Origin: JBBSDP01 sp038240605
Lineage (GTDB): Bacteria > Planctomycetota > Phycisphaerae > Tepidisphaerales > Tepidisphaeraceae
Assembly (NCBI GenBank): GCA_038240605.1
Contig: JBBSDP010000022.1
Span: 1 to 64,000 of the forward strand
DNA length: 64,000 nucleotides
Reading direction: 5' to 3'
The notes under the pieces were generated by a model, which was given only the letters and a program-made list of their open reading frames with translations, was not told the origin of the DNA and did not search any database. This document shows positions 19,336-26,822 of this stretch, one piece after another. Both the position numbers and the translations under genes were made by a program. Position 1 is the first letter of the stretch, and the number at the start of each line of letters is the position of its first letter.

Positions 19336-19833
19336 ATGCATCGCGTTGCAAAAATTCTAAGTGGCGCAATTGTATTCACCGGCTTAAACATGGGAGCATC
19401 CGCCCACGACGAACACCATCATGAAACGACTGAAGGCAGAGCAATCACCATCCAAGGCGAACTGGTCGACACCGCGTGCTTTGTCGGCAGTGATGGTGAG
19501 GAGAAAGGAGCGGATCATGAAAAATGTGCCGCCAAGTGTATGAAGAGCGGTATCCCCGCTGGGATCCTGCCCGAAGGTAAAAAGGCCGATGACGTTTTGT
19601 TTCTTTTGACCAATCCCGTCGTTCTGGCGCCGTACGCCGCTCAGACCATCAAGGTCGAGGGGACGGCATACGCCGACAAGCACGCCATCGAAGTTAAGAA
19701 GCTGTATGTCAAAGATGGCAATTCCTGGAAAGAGGTGCAGCTTGCCGATGCTCACCACAAACCTGCTAGCGCCGATACGCCCCATGATGAGCACAAAGGC
19801 CACCATGGCGATCACGACCCAGACACAAAATAG
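19336..19833 (+). CDS. Small periplasmic His-rich protein with conserved Cys triad
   Basis: 165 residues. ATG at 19336 has GGAGA 6 bases upstream and gives a clean signal peptide (ILSGAIVFTGLNMGASA); an upstream start would not. The mature protein begins HDEHHHE, has GELVDTACF (Cys48) and HEKCAAKCMKSGIPAGIL (Cys64, Cys68), then a beta-rich core (VLFLLTNPVVL...VEGTAY...IEVKKLYV), and ends in another His cluster (HDEHKGHHGDHDPD). The Cys and His content plus position 99 bases after the multicopper oxidase suggest copper binding in the periplasm. No named family is claimed. Confidence 0.7.
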   Translation: MHRVAKILSGAIVFTGLNMGASAHDEHHHETTEGRAITIQGELVDTACFVGSDGEEKGADHEKCAAKCMKSGIPAGILPEGKKADDVLFLLTNPVVLAPYAAQTIKVEGTAYADKHAIEVKKLYVKDGNSWKEVQLADAHHKPASADTPHDEHKGHHGDHDPDTK

Positions 19834-20253
19834 CTGGATGTTGAAGGGAAGGGTCGCGCGTTCGTCTCCCTTGCCGAAGCGATCATCTGCAGGGATGAAA
19901 GATCGGATCGGGGCGGCTGGCGCCAGGATCAATCCGCCATTCCGACAACATGATGAGATAGTCGCGATCGGCCGGCGCTTTGGCGCGCTGGCCGAGGATG
20001 CACGATGAACATGCCCAACATGCTAAGTGTGGGAAACGGCAAGTTCGTAAGAACAGCCGGCCCAGTTGGTCAAGGATTGGTTTTTTACCAAAATTCACGA
20101 AAGTTCGGCGTAGTCGACGGCAGCGCAAGGACGCTCGCAAACGCTAAGGTGCTCCGACCACTAACCTCCATCACCTCGGAGTGTCTAGGTGTACGCTGGG
20201 TCGAGTGACTCGCTGGGCCACCCCCAGCATGTCTCATCTCGAAAGGAGACCCT
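19834..20253. other. Intergenic region of about 420 bases, no gene recognised
   Basis: Short open frames (one of 67 codons at 20005) lack a ribosome site, signal peptide or recognisable motif. The opposite-strand frame over the end of the previous gene is hydrophobic only because it is the complement of a His/Asp-rich tail. The promoter of the small gene at 20254 is probably here, but no clear box pair is seen. Confidence 0.35.
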
Positions 20254-20574
20254 ATGAGAATGGCAATTGCGGCCCTTGTGGTCGGCATGTTTCCCGTAGC
20301 GGCGATGGCCGATCATCGGTACTGTGACAGCCCTCGCCATTACGGGGGTGGATACGGTTACTATGACAGTGGCTATAGCACTTACGGAAGCGGGTACGGC
20401 GGCTATTACGACCGCCCTGTGTATCGAGAATATCGTGCGCCCCGATATGATCCGCCACCCGTGGAGGCGGACGACTTAGGAGACGGTCGCCATTATCTGG
20501 ATCACCACTTTTACTACGACCGTTGTGGGAACGAGTACCACTACCATCACGTTCACCATTACTACGACGAATAG
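20254..20574 (+). CDS. Small exported Tyr/Gly/His-rich protein
   Basis: 106 residues. ATG with a strong AAAGGAG site 5 bases upstream, so it is a real gene. The signal peptide is MRMAIAALVVGMFPVAAMA. The mature part is low-complexity: a Tyr/Gly stretch (YGGGYGYYDSGYSTYGSGYG), a proline patch and a His/Tyr tail (HHFYYDRCGNEYHYHHVHHY) with a single internal cysteine. It could bind metal through its His tail or be a structural surface protein. Similar short His/Tyr-rich proteins are often unnamed. Its place at the end of the copper block favours a metal link, but this is inference. Confidence 0.65.
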   Translation: MRMAIAALVVGMFPVAAMADHRYCDSPRHYGGGYGYYDSGYSTYGSGYGGYYDRPVYREYRAPRYDPPPVEADDLGDGRHYLDHHFYYDRCGNEYHYHHVHHYYDE

Positions 20575-20684
20575 GTCGCCGCGGGCATCTAACACTACAG
20601 CGCAGGATTGATCGTAAGTCCTTATGACTCGTCACTTGCATCGCGATTCTTGATCCAAAATGGCCGAACCAGCGCTGTAGTGCT

Positions 20685-20726
20685 AAAAGGGCAGAGCGTC
20701 GGGCGTCCGGCGCCCTGCCCCCTTTT
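20685..20726. terminator. Bidirectional terminator-like hairpin between convergent genes
   Basis: AAAAGGGCAGAGCG at the left pairs, with a small bulge, with CGCCCTGCCCCCTTTT at the right. The A-run on one side and T-run on the other give a T-tract on both strands. It sits between the converging genes ending at 20574 and 20758. Confidence 0.7.
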
Positions 20727-20757
20727 CGTTCGCTGGTCAGAGGGGCCGCCGCGCGGC

Positions 20758-22050
20758 TCACGCGGCCGGGGGAAGATAGTTCCTGGAAAGGGAAGCAGGA
20801 CGCCTCGGCGGGTGACCGCGGGGGCCAATTGTCGCTTCTGCGTTGATGAGCATCGGGCCCGTAGATGACTTTTTATCCTCGAACCGCATCTTGAGTTTGA
20901 GGAACAAGCGCTCATAGCAGTGCCAGCTCGCCAGCGCGATGACGACCACCACGCTCACGGCGCAGGCCATGTGCAGCAACAGCGACGCGAGCGGAATGGA
21001 TGGCAGGTACCAGAAACGCGCGTCCAGCCACGGCTCAAAGAGGTAGTGGAAGACGTACAATCCGTAGCTGTACTTCCCGAAGAAGCGCAGCCAGCGGACG
21101 CTCAGCAGGCGGGCCCACAACCCTCGGCCTTCCGCTGCCAGCGCCAACATGCAGGTGAATGCCAACGGGACAGTGAGATGACCGATGCCCAGGTCGCCCC
21201 AGATGCCGCCGCTTGAACGAACGACAAATTTAGAGACCAGTGCCGCGATTCCGGCGACGGCTCCGATCCAGATCGCGTGATGACGAATTCCCGCCAGACC
21301 GCCCGGCTGGCGCGCGAGCACCGCCAGCAGCGAGCCCAGGACGAGCCCTTCCAATCGGCACGGCGTCAGTTCCGCCGCAAGGTTGGGTTCCAGCACACCG
21401 GTGCTAATCAATCCACAGCGGAGTAATAGAGAAACAACTGCCAGCGCGATCGAGAGCTTCACCAGAGACCTGGTCGAGAGCAGATAGACCACGAGCGGCC
21501 AGACCAGGTAGAATTGCTCTTCAACCGCCAGCGACCAGAAATGGTCGAACGTGGGCTCGAACGAGACGCCCTTCAGCCCCGCAAAATTCGTCACGTATAG
21601 CCACATCCACCCCGAATGCGGCACGAACGGCTTGATCGCCGTCGTCCACCAGAGCAGGCCGAAGCAGACGATGAGGACGCCGTAGTAGAGCGGAAAGATG
21701 CGGAGGACGCGCCGCATGTAAAAGTTGCGGAAGTAGTGCGGATCCGCCTTCGAGGCGAGCAGGATCCCGGAGATCAGGAATCCCGAGAGGGCGAAGAACA
21801 TGTCCACGCCATACCCGCCGGCCAGCATCAGGTGCAGCGCTGCCCACCACGCCCGACCGTGGCTTGGCTCGGCCAGCATCGGCCGGGAGAAATGGTAGAG
21901 GATCACCGCCAGGACTGCCCAACCACGAAACCCGTCGAGGGCAGGCATTCGCAACCCGTGAGGCGAGGGCTGTAACTCCGGTGAGTTCCCCGCGTACGCC
22001 CTCGTGGGGGCTTGCGACAAGATTGGAGTCAGACTCATGCCGTGGCCCAT
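20758..22050 (-). CDS. Acyltransferase family 3 (OafA/YrhL-like) membrane protein
   Basis: 430 residues from the ATG at 22050; an upstream TTG at 22080 and a downstream ATG at 22038 are alternatives, and none has a strong ribosome site. The N-terminal third has the family signature (MPALDGFRGWAVLAVILYHF) and the conserved FFALSGFLISGILL and FYMRRVLRIFPLYY segments, with about ten transmembrane helices in all. This subfamily O-acylates surface polysaccharides. It interrupts the metal island and has no evident link to it. It is closer to the classical OafA type than the gene at 9163. Confidence 0.87.
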   Translation of the reverse strand: MGHGMSLTPILSQAPTRAYAGNSPELQPSPHGLRMPALDGFRGWAVLAVILYHFSRPMLAEPSHGRAWWAALHLMLAGGYGVDMFFALSGFLISGILLASKADPHYFRNFYMRRVLRIFPLYYGVLIVCFGLLWWTTAIKPFVPHSGWMWLYVTNFAGLKGVSFEPTFDHFWSLAVEEQFYLVWPLVVYLLSTRSLVKLSIALAVVSLLLRCGLISTGVLEPNLAAELTPCRLEGLVLGSLLAVLARQPGGLAGIRHHAIWIGAVAGIAALVSKFVVRSSGGIWGDLGIGHLTVPLAFTCMLALAAEGRGLWARLLSVRWLRFFGKYSYGLYVFHYLFEPWLDARFWYLPSIPLASLLLHMACAVSVVVVIALASWHCYERLFLKLKMRFEDKKSSTGPMLINAEATIGPRGHPPRRPASLSRNYLPPAA

Positions 22051-22136
22051 ACATGACTTTTCGTCAATTCGGACCAGCAACTTTCATTTCCTGCGGCTTC
22101 AACGACACAAAATCGATAAACTGCCAAAAATCTCCG

Positions 22137-22646
22137 TTATCTCTTAGACCCGCACGGGGGTTTGCGGCATGGGAGCTTTTCCACTTCCACGCTCAGACTC
22201 AGCGCATTGTTTGTGCCATCCCGGCCACGCCATCCACATGACGGTGCCAGATCGCAGTAAGCAAGAACACCGACCGCGATCAGCACCGACGTGTCCAGTT
22301 TCCGCGAAACCAGAGAACGATATGCTCCCGCGATAAAGATCCAGCCGCACCAGAATACGATGGGTGTGGTGAGGATCAGAAGAGTCCAGGACCGAACTGC
22401 CGGACTGAAGGGTAGCCGAATGCCAAGCATGACTCCCATGGGGGAGATCAAGACGACGAGGGTCGACAGTGCCAGAGACACCCAGAAGCGAGTGCGGATA
22501 ACGGCTTCCATCGACGCCGCCATCACCGGGTCGGACATGTTGTGCCTCATCCCAATGTCAGGATCGCGATGGGACGCGGGATTACTATTGCCCGGAAAGT
22601 CTATTGCGGGAATTGAGCCGATTTGGTGATGTCCATGAACGTCCAT
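22137..22646 (-). pseudogene. Truncated P1B-type metal ATPase (first transmembrane helices only)
   Basis: The ATG lies 3 bases after the stop of the HMA-domain gene, a copZ-copA-like arrangement. It begins with a His-containing leader (MDVHGHHQIG) and then the first transmembrane helices of a CopA/CopB-type ATPase (RFWVSLALSTLVVLISPMGV, then WTLLILTTPIVFWCGWIFIA, then LDTSVLIAVGVLAY). Homology stops after VLAY near 22260. The remaining 35 or so codons are unrelated, and the actuator, nucleotide-binding and ion-translocation regions are all missing. A normal ATPase would be 650-850 residues. A short peptide may still be made, but it cannot be a working pump. Confidence 0.8.
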
Positions 22647-22649
22647 GTC

Positions 22650-22856
22650 TTACGCCTTGGAAGCCGTGAATCCAAGGTGGTTTACCACGGCAATCAAGGC
22701 ACTGTCGGAGGTTTTCTTCGGGTCGAACGAAACCCGTGCCGATCCCACGGCAACCTGCTCAACCGTTGTGCCAGGAACAGCCTTCAACGCGCTGGAGACC
22801 TTGGCGGCACAGCCGCCACAGTGCATGCCTTGAATGGATAAATTTAAGGTTTCCAT
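22650..22856 (-). CDS. HMA-domain metallochaperone (CopZ-like)
   Basis: 68 residues, a complete heavy-metal-associated domain: METLNLSIQGMHCGGC with metal-binding Cys13 and Cys16, then the usual beta-alpha-beta core (VSSALKAVPGTTVEQVAV...ARVSFDP...ALIAVVNHLGF). Such proteins carry Cu(I), or sometimes Hg(II), in the cytoplasm and pass it to P1B ATPases. The matching ATPase lies directly downstream but is truncated, so the chaperone has lost its local partner. Confidence 0.9.
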   Translation of the reverse strand: METLNLSIQGMHCGGCAAKVSSALKAVPGTTVEQVAVGSARVSFDPKKTSDSALIAVVNHLGFTASKA

Positions 22857-22961
22857 AAGTGTTCCCTTTCATCGTAATATTTACGGTAAGCGCGACGGTC
22901 GCCGTGAACGTCGGGCGGCGCCGAACGCATCGCTTGCCCTGCCTCTGTCATCAGTCAGCCC

Positions 22962-22994
22962 TTGACACCGTAGGGCAACAACTACGGGAAAGGT
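22962..22994 (+). promoter_or_regulatory. Possible MerR-family metal-responsive promoter/operator
   Basis: TTGACA (22962-22967) is followed by an interrupted dyad CCGTAG (22968-22973) / CTACGG (22982-22987) and then AAAGGT (22989-22994) as a -10-like box. The spacer is 21 bases, longer than standard, as at MerR-type promoters where the activator untwists the DNA. The dyad gap of 8 differs from classical mer operators, so confidence is moderate to low. It points toward the decayed ATPase remnant on the + strand. No MerR-type regulator gene is in the window. Confidence 0.35.
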
Positions 22995-23048
22995 ACGAAG
23001 AAAATCCCCGAGTCCTGTCCCACTTCCTCGCAGTGCAGCGTTTTTCTC

Positions 23049-23213
23049 TATGGGATCATCAGGCTCGCCGGCTCAGCCGCGCGGTGATGCAAAACATCCG
23101 GCAGAACGTATTCCTCGCCTTCGTGTACAACATTGGGCATCCCGGTCGCGGCCGGTGTGCGGTACCCCATATTCGGCCTGCTCAGGAACCCGATGATCGC
23201 AGCGGCGACGATG
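23049..23213 (+). pseudogene. Frameshifted C-terminal remnant of a CopA-type P1B ATPase
   Basis: Three short reading frames, pieced together, give the family's C-terminal pattern: YGIIRL, then ARRLSRAVMQNIRQNVFLAF and VYN in a second frame (23063-23131), then LGIPVAAGVRYPIFGLLRNP and MIAAATM in a third (23133-23213). Relatives read RLSRxTMxNIRQNLFFAFxYN followed by GVPIAAGVLYPxFGLLLSPM. At least two frameshifts and truncation at both ends make it non-functional. It is on the opposite strand from the ATPase piece at 22137-22646. The rest of the 22857-23278 gap holds no other gene. Confidence 0.8.
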
Positions 23214-23278
23214 CTTTATCGCTGCGGGCAAACACCTGTCGATTGGAGAACGCGGGCGGTACCCATGCCCTCTTCCGA

Positions 23279-24478
23279 TCAGAACAAGACCGTGAATTTG
23301 CCGCCGGGCGTGGAGATTGCGGCTGGTTTGCTCCAAACGGGCAAGCCCTCAGCCCGGCCCGACTGGCCAGCGAGTACCGTCCCATTCTTGTCAAAGACCT
23401 GCCAGCGAACGCTTCCGCCCTTGTTCCAGCCGGTCCCCTCGGCCCAGGCGATGATAAATTGACCCTTCGAGTTCACGGCCACCGCGGGATGCTTTTGTGG
23501 CTCCGTTCCCAGTTCCGGAACGGACGACGGTTCACTCGCTTTACCGTGATCGATTTTTGTGAACCGAATGTGTCCCTTCGTCTCCCAGCAAGCGACCATG
23601 CCGAGGCCTGAACCACTGGCGGCAGAGGTGCTCATCACGCACGAACCAATGGTCCACGGATCGACGGCCAGCGAGCGGAAGGTCGTCGCATGGTCCGAAG
23701 AAACCAGCAGGTGAATGTCGCGATTCACGGTGTCCGCGGCGCCGCGATAGAGCACGTATACATTTCCCTCAAGCGACGCAGTCACCTTCATGCCACAGCA
23801 GCCACACGCCCCGGTCGGTTCGGTCCCGGCGGCCGCCTCCGGGCCGAACGTCTGGCCCTCATCGGCTGAGCGAGCGACCCACACCCAGCGGTCCGCCTCA
23901 GACGCCACGGTTTTTGGTGCATGCCACGCGACGTAGACATTACCGTTCAGATCGGCGGCGACCGAGCCGCCGCCATCGAGTCCGGTGTGGGAGGTGATGA
24001 GGTTGCGCTGACGCTCGAAGCCAGTCCCGGCGTCGTTCATCCGGGCGTACAGCATCGGCGCCGCCTTGCCGTTTATTTTCGGTTGGGCCTCATCCGATCC
24101 CATCCACGCCACATGAACTCGACCGCTCTTCCCCACCGCCAATTGTGGCACGCGAACGGTCCCAATGGCGATAGCACTTCCCGGCTGGCTGTTGACCTGA
24201 AGGGGCTGCCCGTACGTCCGGCCGCCGTCATCGGAACGGACATAGAAAATGTCCCCGTGAGAAGCATCACCCTTGAAATAGATCAGATGGATATGGCCTC
24301 GCGAGTCGGTCGCCACGTCCGGTGCGATGCCTTCGTTGGGCACGCGCGCGATTTGCACCATCTCGGGATCGTTCGCTTCGGCTGACCGCGGCGTCCATAA
24401 AAAGCAGGCCACCAAGCAACAGACCAGGACGCCAAACGCGCTGCCCCTTCGCCGTGCTAATTGGAATGGTTGCTTCAC
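23279..24478 (-). CDS. Exported sialidase-like (BNR) beta-propeller with a CxCC motif
   Basis: 399 residues. GTG start with GAGG 8 bases upstream. The signal region (GVLVCCLVACFLWTPRSAEA) is followed by a six-bladed sialidase-type propeller with Asp-box-like turns (RSDDGGRTYG, RSADEGQTF, SSDHATTF). The Arg/Tyr active-site set of true sialidases was not identified. Unusual features are ACGCCGM (Cys225, Cys227, Cys228) and GSCVMSTSA (Cys280), which could bind a metal. It sits at the edge of the copper island on the same strand as the HMA chaperone. It may be a periplasmic metal-related propeller and not a glycosidase. Confidence 0.7.
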   Translation of the reverse strand: MKQPFQLARRRGSAFGVLVCCLVACFLWTPRSAEANDPEMVQIARVPNEGIAPDVATDSRGHIHLIYFKGDASHGDIFYVRSDDGGRTYGQPLQVNSQPGSAIAIGTVRVPQLAVGKSGRVHVAWMGSDEAQPKINGKAAPMLYARMNDAGTGFERQRNLITSHTGLDGGGSVAADLNGNVYVAWHAPKTVASEADRWVWVARSADEGQTFGPEAAAGTEPTGACGCCGMKVTASLEGNVYVLYRGAADTVNRDIHLLVSSDHATTFRSLAVDPWTIGSCVMSTSAASGSGLGMVACWETKGHIRFTKIDHGKASEPSSVPELGTEPQKHPAVAVNSKGQFIIAWAEGTGWNKGGSVRWQVFDKNGTVLAGQSGRAEGLPVWSKPAAISTPGGKFTVLF

Positions 24479-24562
24479 TGCGTTACCTCAATCTGTTCCC
24501 GGGTGTCCGATTATAGCTGGCATACTGGGCTTTTGATCGCCGCCGGTTTCCGGTAAAGCACA

Positions 24563-24592
24563 ACGGGCCGCTTCCCGTGGGAAGCGGCCCGT
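24563..24592 (-). terminator. Strong hairpin after the DUF2203 gene
   Basis: A 14-base perfect inverted repeat (ACGGGCCGCTTCCC and its complement) with a two-base centre, 28 bases downstream of the DUF2203 stop. The T-tract is poor (GTGCTTTACC on the minus strand), so termination may need help, but the stem is the strongest hairpin nearby. Confidence 0.6.
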
Positions 24593-24620
24593 CAGTTTAT
24601 CATGATTAGAGGGTTAGGGC

Positions 24621-25052
24621 TTAGTCTGCTTCAACCAGCGTCGAGACTGGCTGGCGGCCGGCGAAGCCGGTGTCTGTCTCGTGCCAGTGGGTGATTGTCT
24701 CTTCGCCCAGCTTCCAGCAAAGGCAGATGTCACGGCCCTTGTGACGGCCGGTGAAGTCAATCAGCCCCGACTGATAGTCCTTCAATTCGCAACCGATCTC
24801 CGACAGTTCGTCCACGTAATCCTCGAGGTGGTTCGTCGCCACCTCCAGGTCACGCTGGAGGATCGGCTGGTCCTTCGCGCCAGCCTTTTCGATTTGTTCC
24901 TGGATCGTCAGGAACTTTACGTGCGTCGAAACGATATCCCCAACAATCCGCTTCACCAGCGGAAGCGCGCGATTGGCCTGCTCGAGCGTAAAACGCCTGG
25001 GGGGACGGGAAGGCTGAACGGACTTGGGGGTGAAGAACTGAGGACCGGCCAT
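24621..25052 (-). CDS. DUF2203 family protein
   Basis: 143 residues from the ATG at 25052, which has AAAGGCGG upstream; an in-frame TTG two codons earlier is less likely. The protein matches DUF2203 throughout: RRFTLEQANRALPLVKRIV at the start, a helical middle, then the family's strongly conserved end GCELKDYQSGLIDFTGRHKG, CLCWKLGEETITHWHE and TDTGFAGRQPV. The family is widespread in bacteria and small, and its biochemical role is unknown. Conserved Trp, His and Glu residues near the C-terminus suggest a binding site. It stands alone, with its own terminator. Confidence 0.85.
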   Translation of the reverse strand: MAGPQFFTPKSVQPSRPPRRFTLEQANRALPLVKRIVGDIVSTHVKFLTIQEQIEKAGAKDQPILQRDLEVATNHLEDYVDELSEIGCELKDYQSGLIDFTGRHKGRDICLCWKLGEETITHWHETDTGFAGRQPVSTLVEAD

Positions 25053-25278
25053 AACCAACCGCCTTTCTTCTCGACTGATGCAGCCCCTTACGTTGATTCA
25101 ATACGGAGCAACGCCGGTCGTGACTGATAATCCCGATTATGCCACGACCTGCGAGTCAGTCAACCACGGCCGCGTTCCTGTGTTGGCAAACGTCGTGCCC
25201 GATCCGTAAGCGGGCGAAGCTGGGCCGGTAAACCGAGTCAAACCGCCCGCGCGACGTGTATCTGTACGTTCGTCTGCA

Positions 25279-25725
25279 TCAGGTCGTTCTCTCCGTCAGG
25301 CCAAGCACCAGTAATCTGATGCGCCGTTCGATCTCCTCCAGGGCCTGCGTGGCATTCCACTGATCCATATCGTGAACCTCCCAGTATTCCACCCGGTTGG
25401 ACCAGTCGGGAAAGCGCTCCAGCAGCAGCGGACGATGCTCGGTCTCCTTCAGCGCGATGATCCGCTCGGCCGTGTTCAGATCCGCTTCGCACAAGGCCTG
25501 GGGCATGCGAACGGGCGTAGCCAGCGTGATCCCGCGCGCGGCCAGCCCCTGCTCGGCATCGCTCGAGATGGGCCCGAGGTTGCCGATGCCCCGCTCGATC
25601 GCCAACGCGCGCGAATCCGCTCGCCAATCCAGTCCCAGCCGCTCCGCCTCGAAGTTGAAGTATTCCTCGGCAAACCGGCTGCGGTAATAGTTACCGGTGC
25701 AGAGGAAGAGGATCGTGCGATTCAC
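25279..25725 (-). CDS. Low-molecular-weight protein-tyrosine-phosphatase-like protein
   Basis: 148 residues from a GTG whose last bases overlap the upstream Nudix stop (GTGA) and which has GGGAG about 8 bases upstream; an ATG five codons earlier is an alternative. The N-terminus has the phosphatase loop ILFLCTGNYYRS with Cys9 and Arg15 in the CX5R(S/T) arrangement. The usual second Cys (CxGNxCRS) is Tyr here. A general-acid Asp may be in VHDMDQW. It is translationally coupled to a DUF4916-like Nudix protein, so the two probably act on one process. The substrate is unknown, and an arsenate-reductase-like role cannot be excluded. Confidence 0.75.
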   Translation of the reverse strand: MNRTILFLCTGNYYRSRFAEEYFNFEAERLGLDWRADSRALAIERGIGNLGPISSDAEQGLAARGITLATPVRMPQALCEADLNTAERIIALKETEHRPLLLERFPDWSNRVEYWEVHDMDQWNATQALEEIERRIRLLVLGLTERTT

Positions 25726-26228
25726 GCCGTTCGCTCCCATGCTTTCAGGCACGCTGTGAGAATGCGGTCCTGGCCGAAGCCGAACGTGTCCGCGATGGGA
25801 AGGTCCTCGGGGGCGAACCACTCGAACCTGAGCGCTTCGCCCTGCGCCATTGCCTCCCCCTCCACCGCCACACAGTAATTCATCGCAACGGCGTGCTGTC
25901 GCGGATCGTACACGCCCACCTCTCGCTCGTGGGTAAAATACTGGGAAACATAGAGGGGCTGAACGTCGAGCGGCACCTGATACCGCAGCGATTCCCCCAG
26001 CGTCTCCCGAAGCTGCCGGGCCACGGCTTCGTTCAGCGACTCGTTGCGGAAGACGCGCCCGCCGACCAGGCACCAACGCCGGCCCTGGTGCGGTGTCTCT
26101 CGAAAGATGAGCCCGATGCGCTCGATCTCGCCGGACGCATCCAATCGAAGCGGCACAATGTCGGTACAGACCACTGGCACCGAATCCTGCACCCATTTCC
26201 AGTCTGCTGCATCCAGCCAATTCGACAT
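25722..26228 (-). CDS. Nudix-fold protein of DUF4916 type, degenerate Nudix box
   Basis: 168 residues from the ATG at 26228 (AAGGGA upstream). The opening (MSNWLDAADWKWVQDSVPVV...VPLRLD) and overall order resemble DUF4916, a Nudix-clan family; the core also recalls GDP-mannose mannosyl hydrolase. The Nudix box is G57RVFRNE63...R71QLRETLG78. The first Glu of the REUxEE core is Gln72 and the last is Thr76, so metal binding is reduced to Glu63 and Glu75. It may hydrolyse a nucleotide-sugar-like substrate by an altered mechanism, or only bind it. It is coupled to the phosphatase-like gene downstream. Confidence 0.75.
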   Translation of the reverse strand: MSNWLDAADWKWVQDSVPVVCTDIVPLRLDASGEIERIGLIFRETPHQGRRWCLVGGRVFRNESLNEAVARQLRETLGESLRYQVPLDVQPLYVSQYFTHEREVGVYDPRQHAVAMNYCVAVEGEAMAQGEALRFEWFAPEDLPIADTFGFGQDRILTACLKAWERTA

Positions 26229-26328
26229 ATCGAGCTTTCCCTTCAACCCTTAAGGAACGCGAAGACCTATACTCAAATTAGCGAGACGGTTCCAGCGTTT
26301 CTAGTTGCTTGTGACTGAGGTGCGAGTC

Positions 26329-26796
26329 ATGAACAGGCGTGCCGGCCAATTGGCCTTAACGGGATTGACGATCTGCCTGCTGGGCCACCTCATTGCGGCC
26401 GATGCGGAGACGCCAGCCACGCAACCGGCGGCCACGGTGACGATCACGGTCACGGATCTGCGGAGCCACAAGGGGCAGCTCATCTTCGGCATCTTCCGCT
26501 CCGCCGACGGTTTTCCGACGACTCAGGAAAAATCGGTGAACTGGCAGGTCAAGCCTGCTGACGCCAAAGCTTTGACGTTTACCGCCACGCTCCCGCCGGG
26601 AAAATATGCGGCGTCGGTCCTCCACGACGAGAACAGCAACGGCAAGATGGATAAGAATTTCGCCGGTGTCCCAGTGGAAGGTTACGGGGTCACGAACAAT
26701 CCGAAGCCGGTATTGCGGGCCGCGACGTTTCAAGAGGCGCTGTTCGAGTTGCCGCCGGACGGGCGAGCGCTCACAATTAGTGTTCAGTATTTCTAA
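26329..26796 (+). CDS. Exported DUF2141 family protein
   Basis: 155 residues from the ATG at 26329 (GAGGTG upstream). The signal peptide (LALTGLTICLLGHLIAADA) is followed by an ATQPA linker and a full DUF2141 domain: VTDLRSHKGQLIFGIFRSAD, GFPT, TATLPPGKYAASVLHDENSN, GKMDKNFAGVPVEGYGVTNN. The family is a small beta-sandwich in the periplasm or outside the cell, with no proven activity. It precedes the DUF4149 membrane protein by 26 bases, so they may share a transcript. Confidence 0.85.
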   Translation: MNRRAGQLALTGLTICLLGHLIAADAETPATQPAATVTITVTDLRSHKGQLIFGIFRSADGFPTTQEKSVNWQVKPADAKALTFTATLPPGKYAASVLHDENSNGKMDKNFAGVPVEGYGVTNNPKPVLRAATFQEALFELPPDGRALTISVQYF

Positions 26797-26822
26797 CCAA
26801 GAGCAGTGCGCGAGCGCTTTCC

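Noticed and set aside
19384..19932. Hydrophobic minus-strand frame that looks like a membrane protein
   Set aside because: The hydrophobicity is the complement of the His/Asp-rich tail of the + strand gene, which has a signal peptide and ribosome site.
22859..23611. A 250-codon + strand frame
   Set aside because: Only the part near 23063-23134 has homology, and it belongs to a frameshifted ATPase remnant. The rest is antisense to the sialidase-like gene.
24563..24592. Strong hairpin considered as a tRNA or small RNA
   Set aside because: It is a single 14-base stem without cloverleaf or conserved tRNA bases, and it sits as a terminator after a gene.
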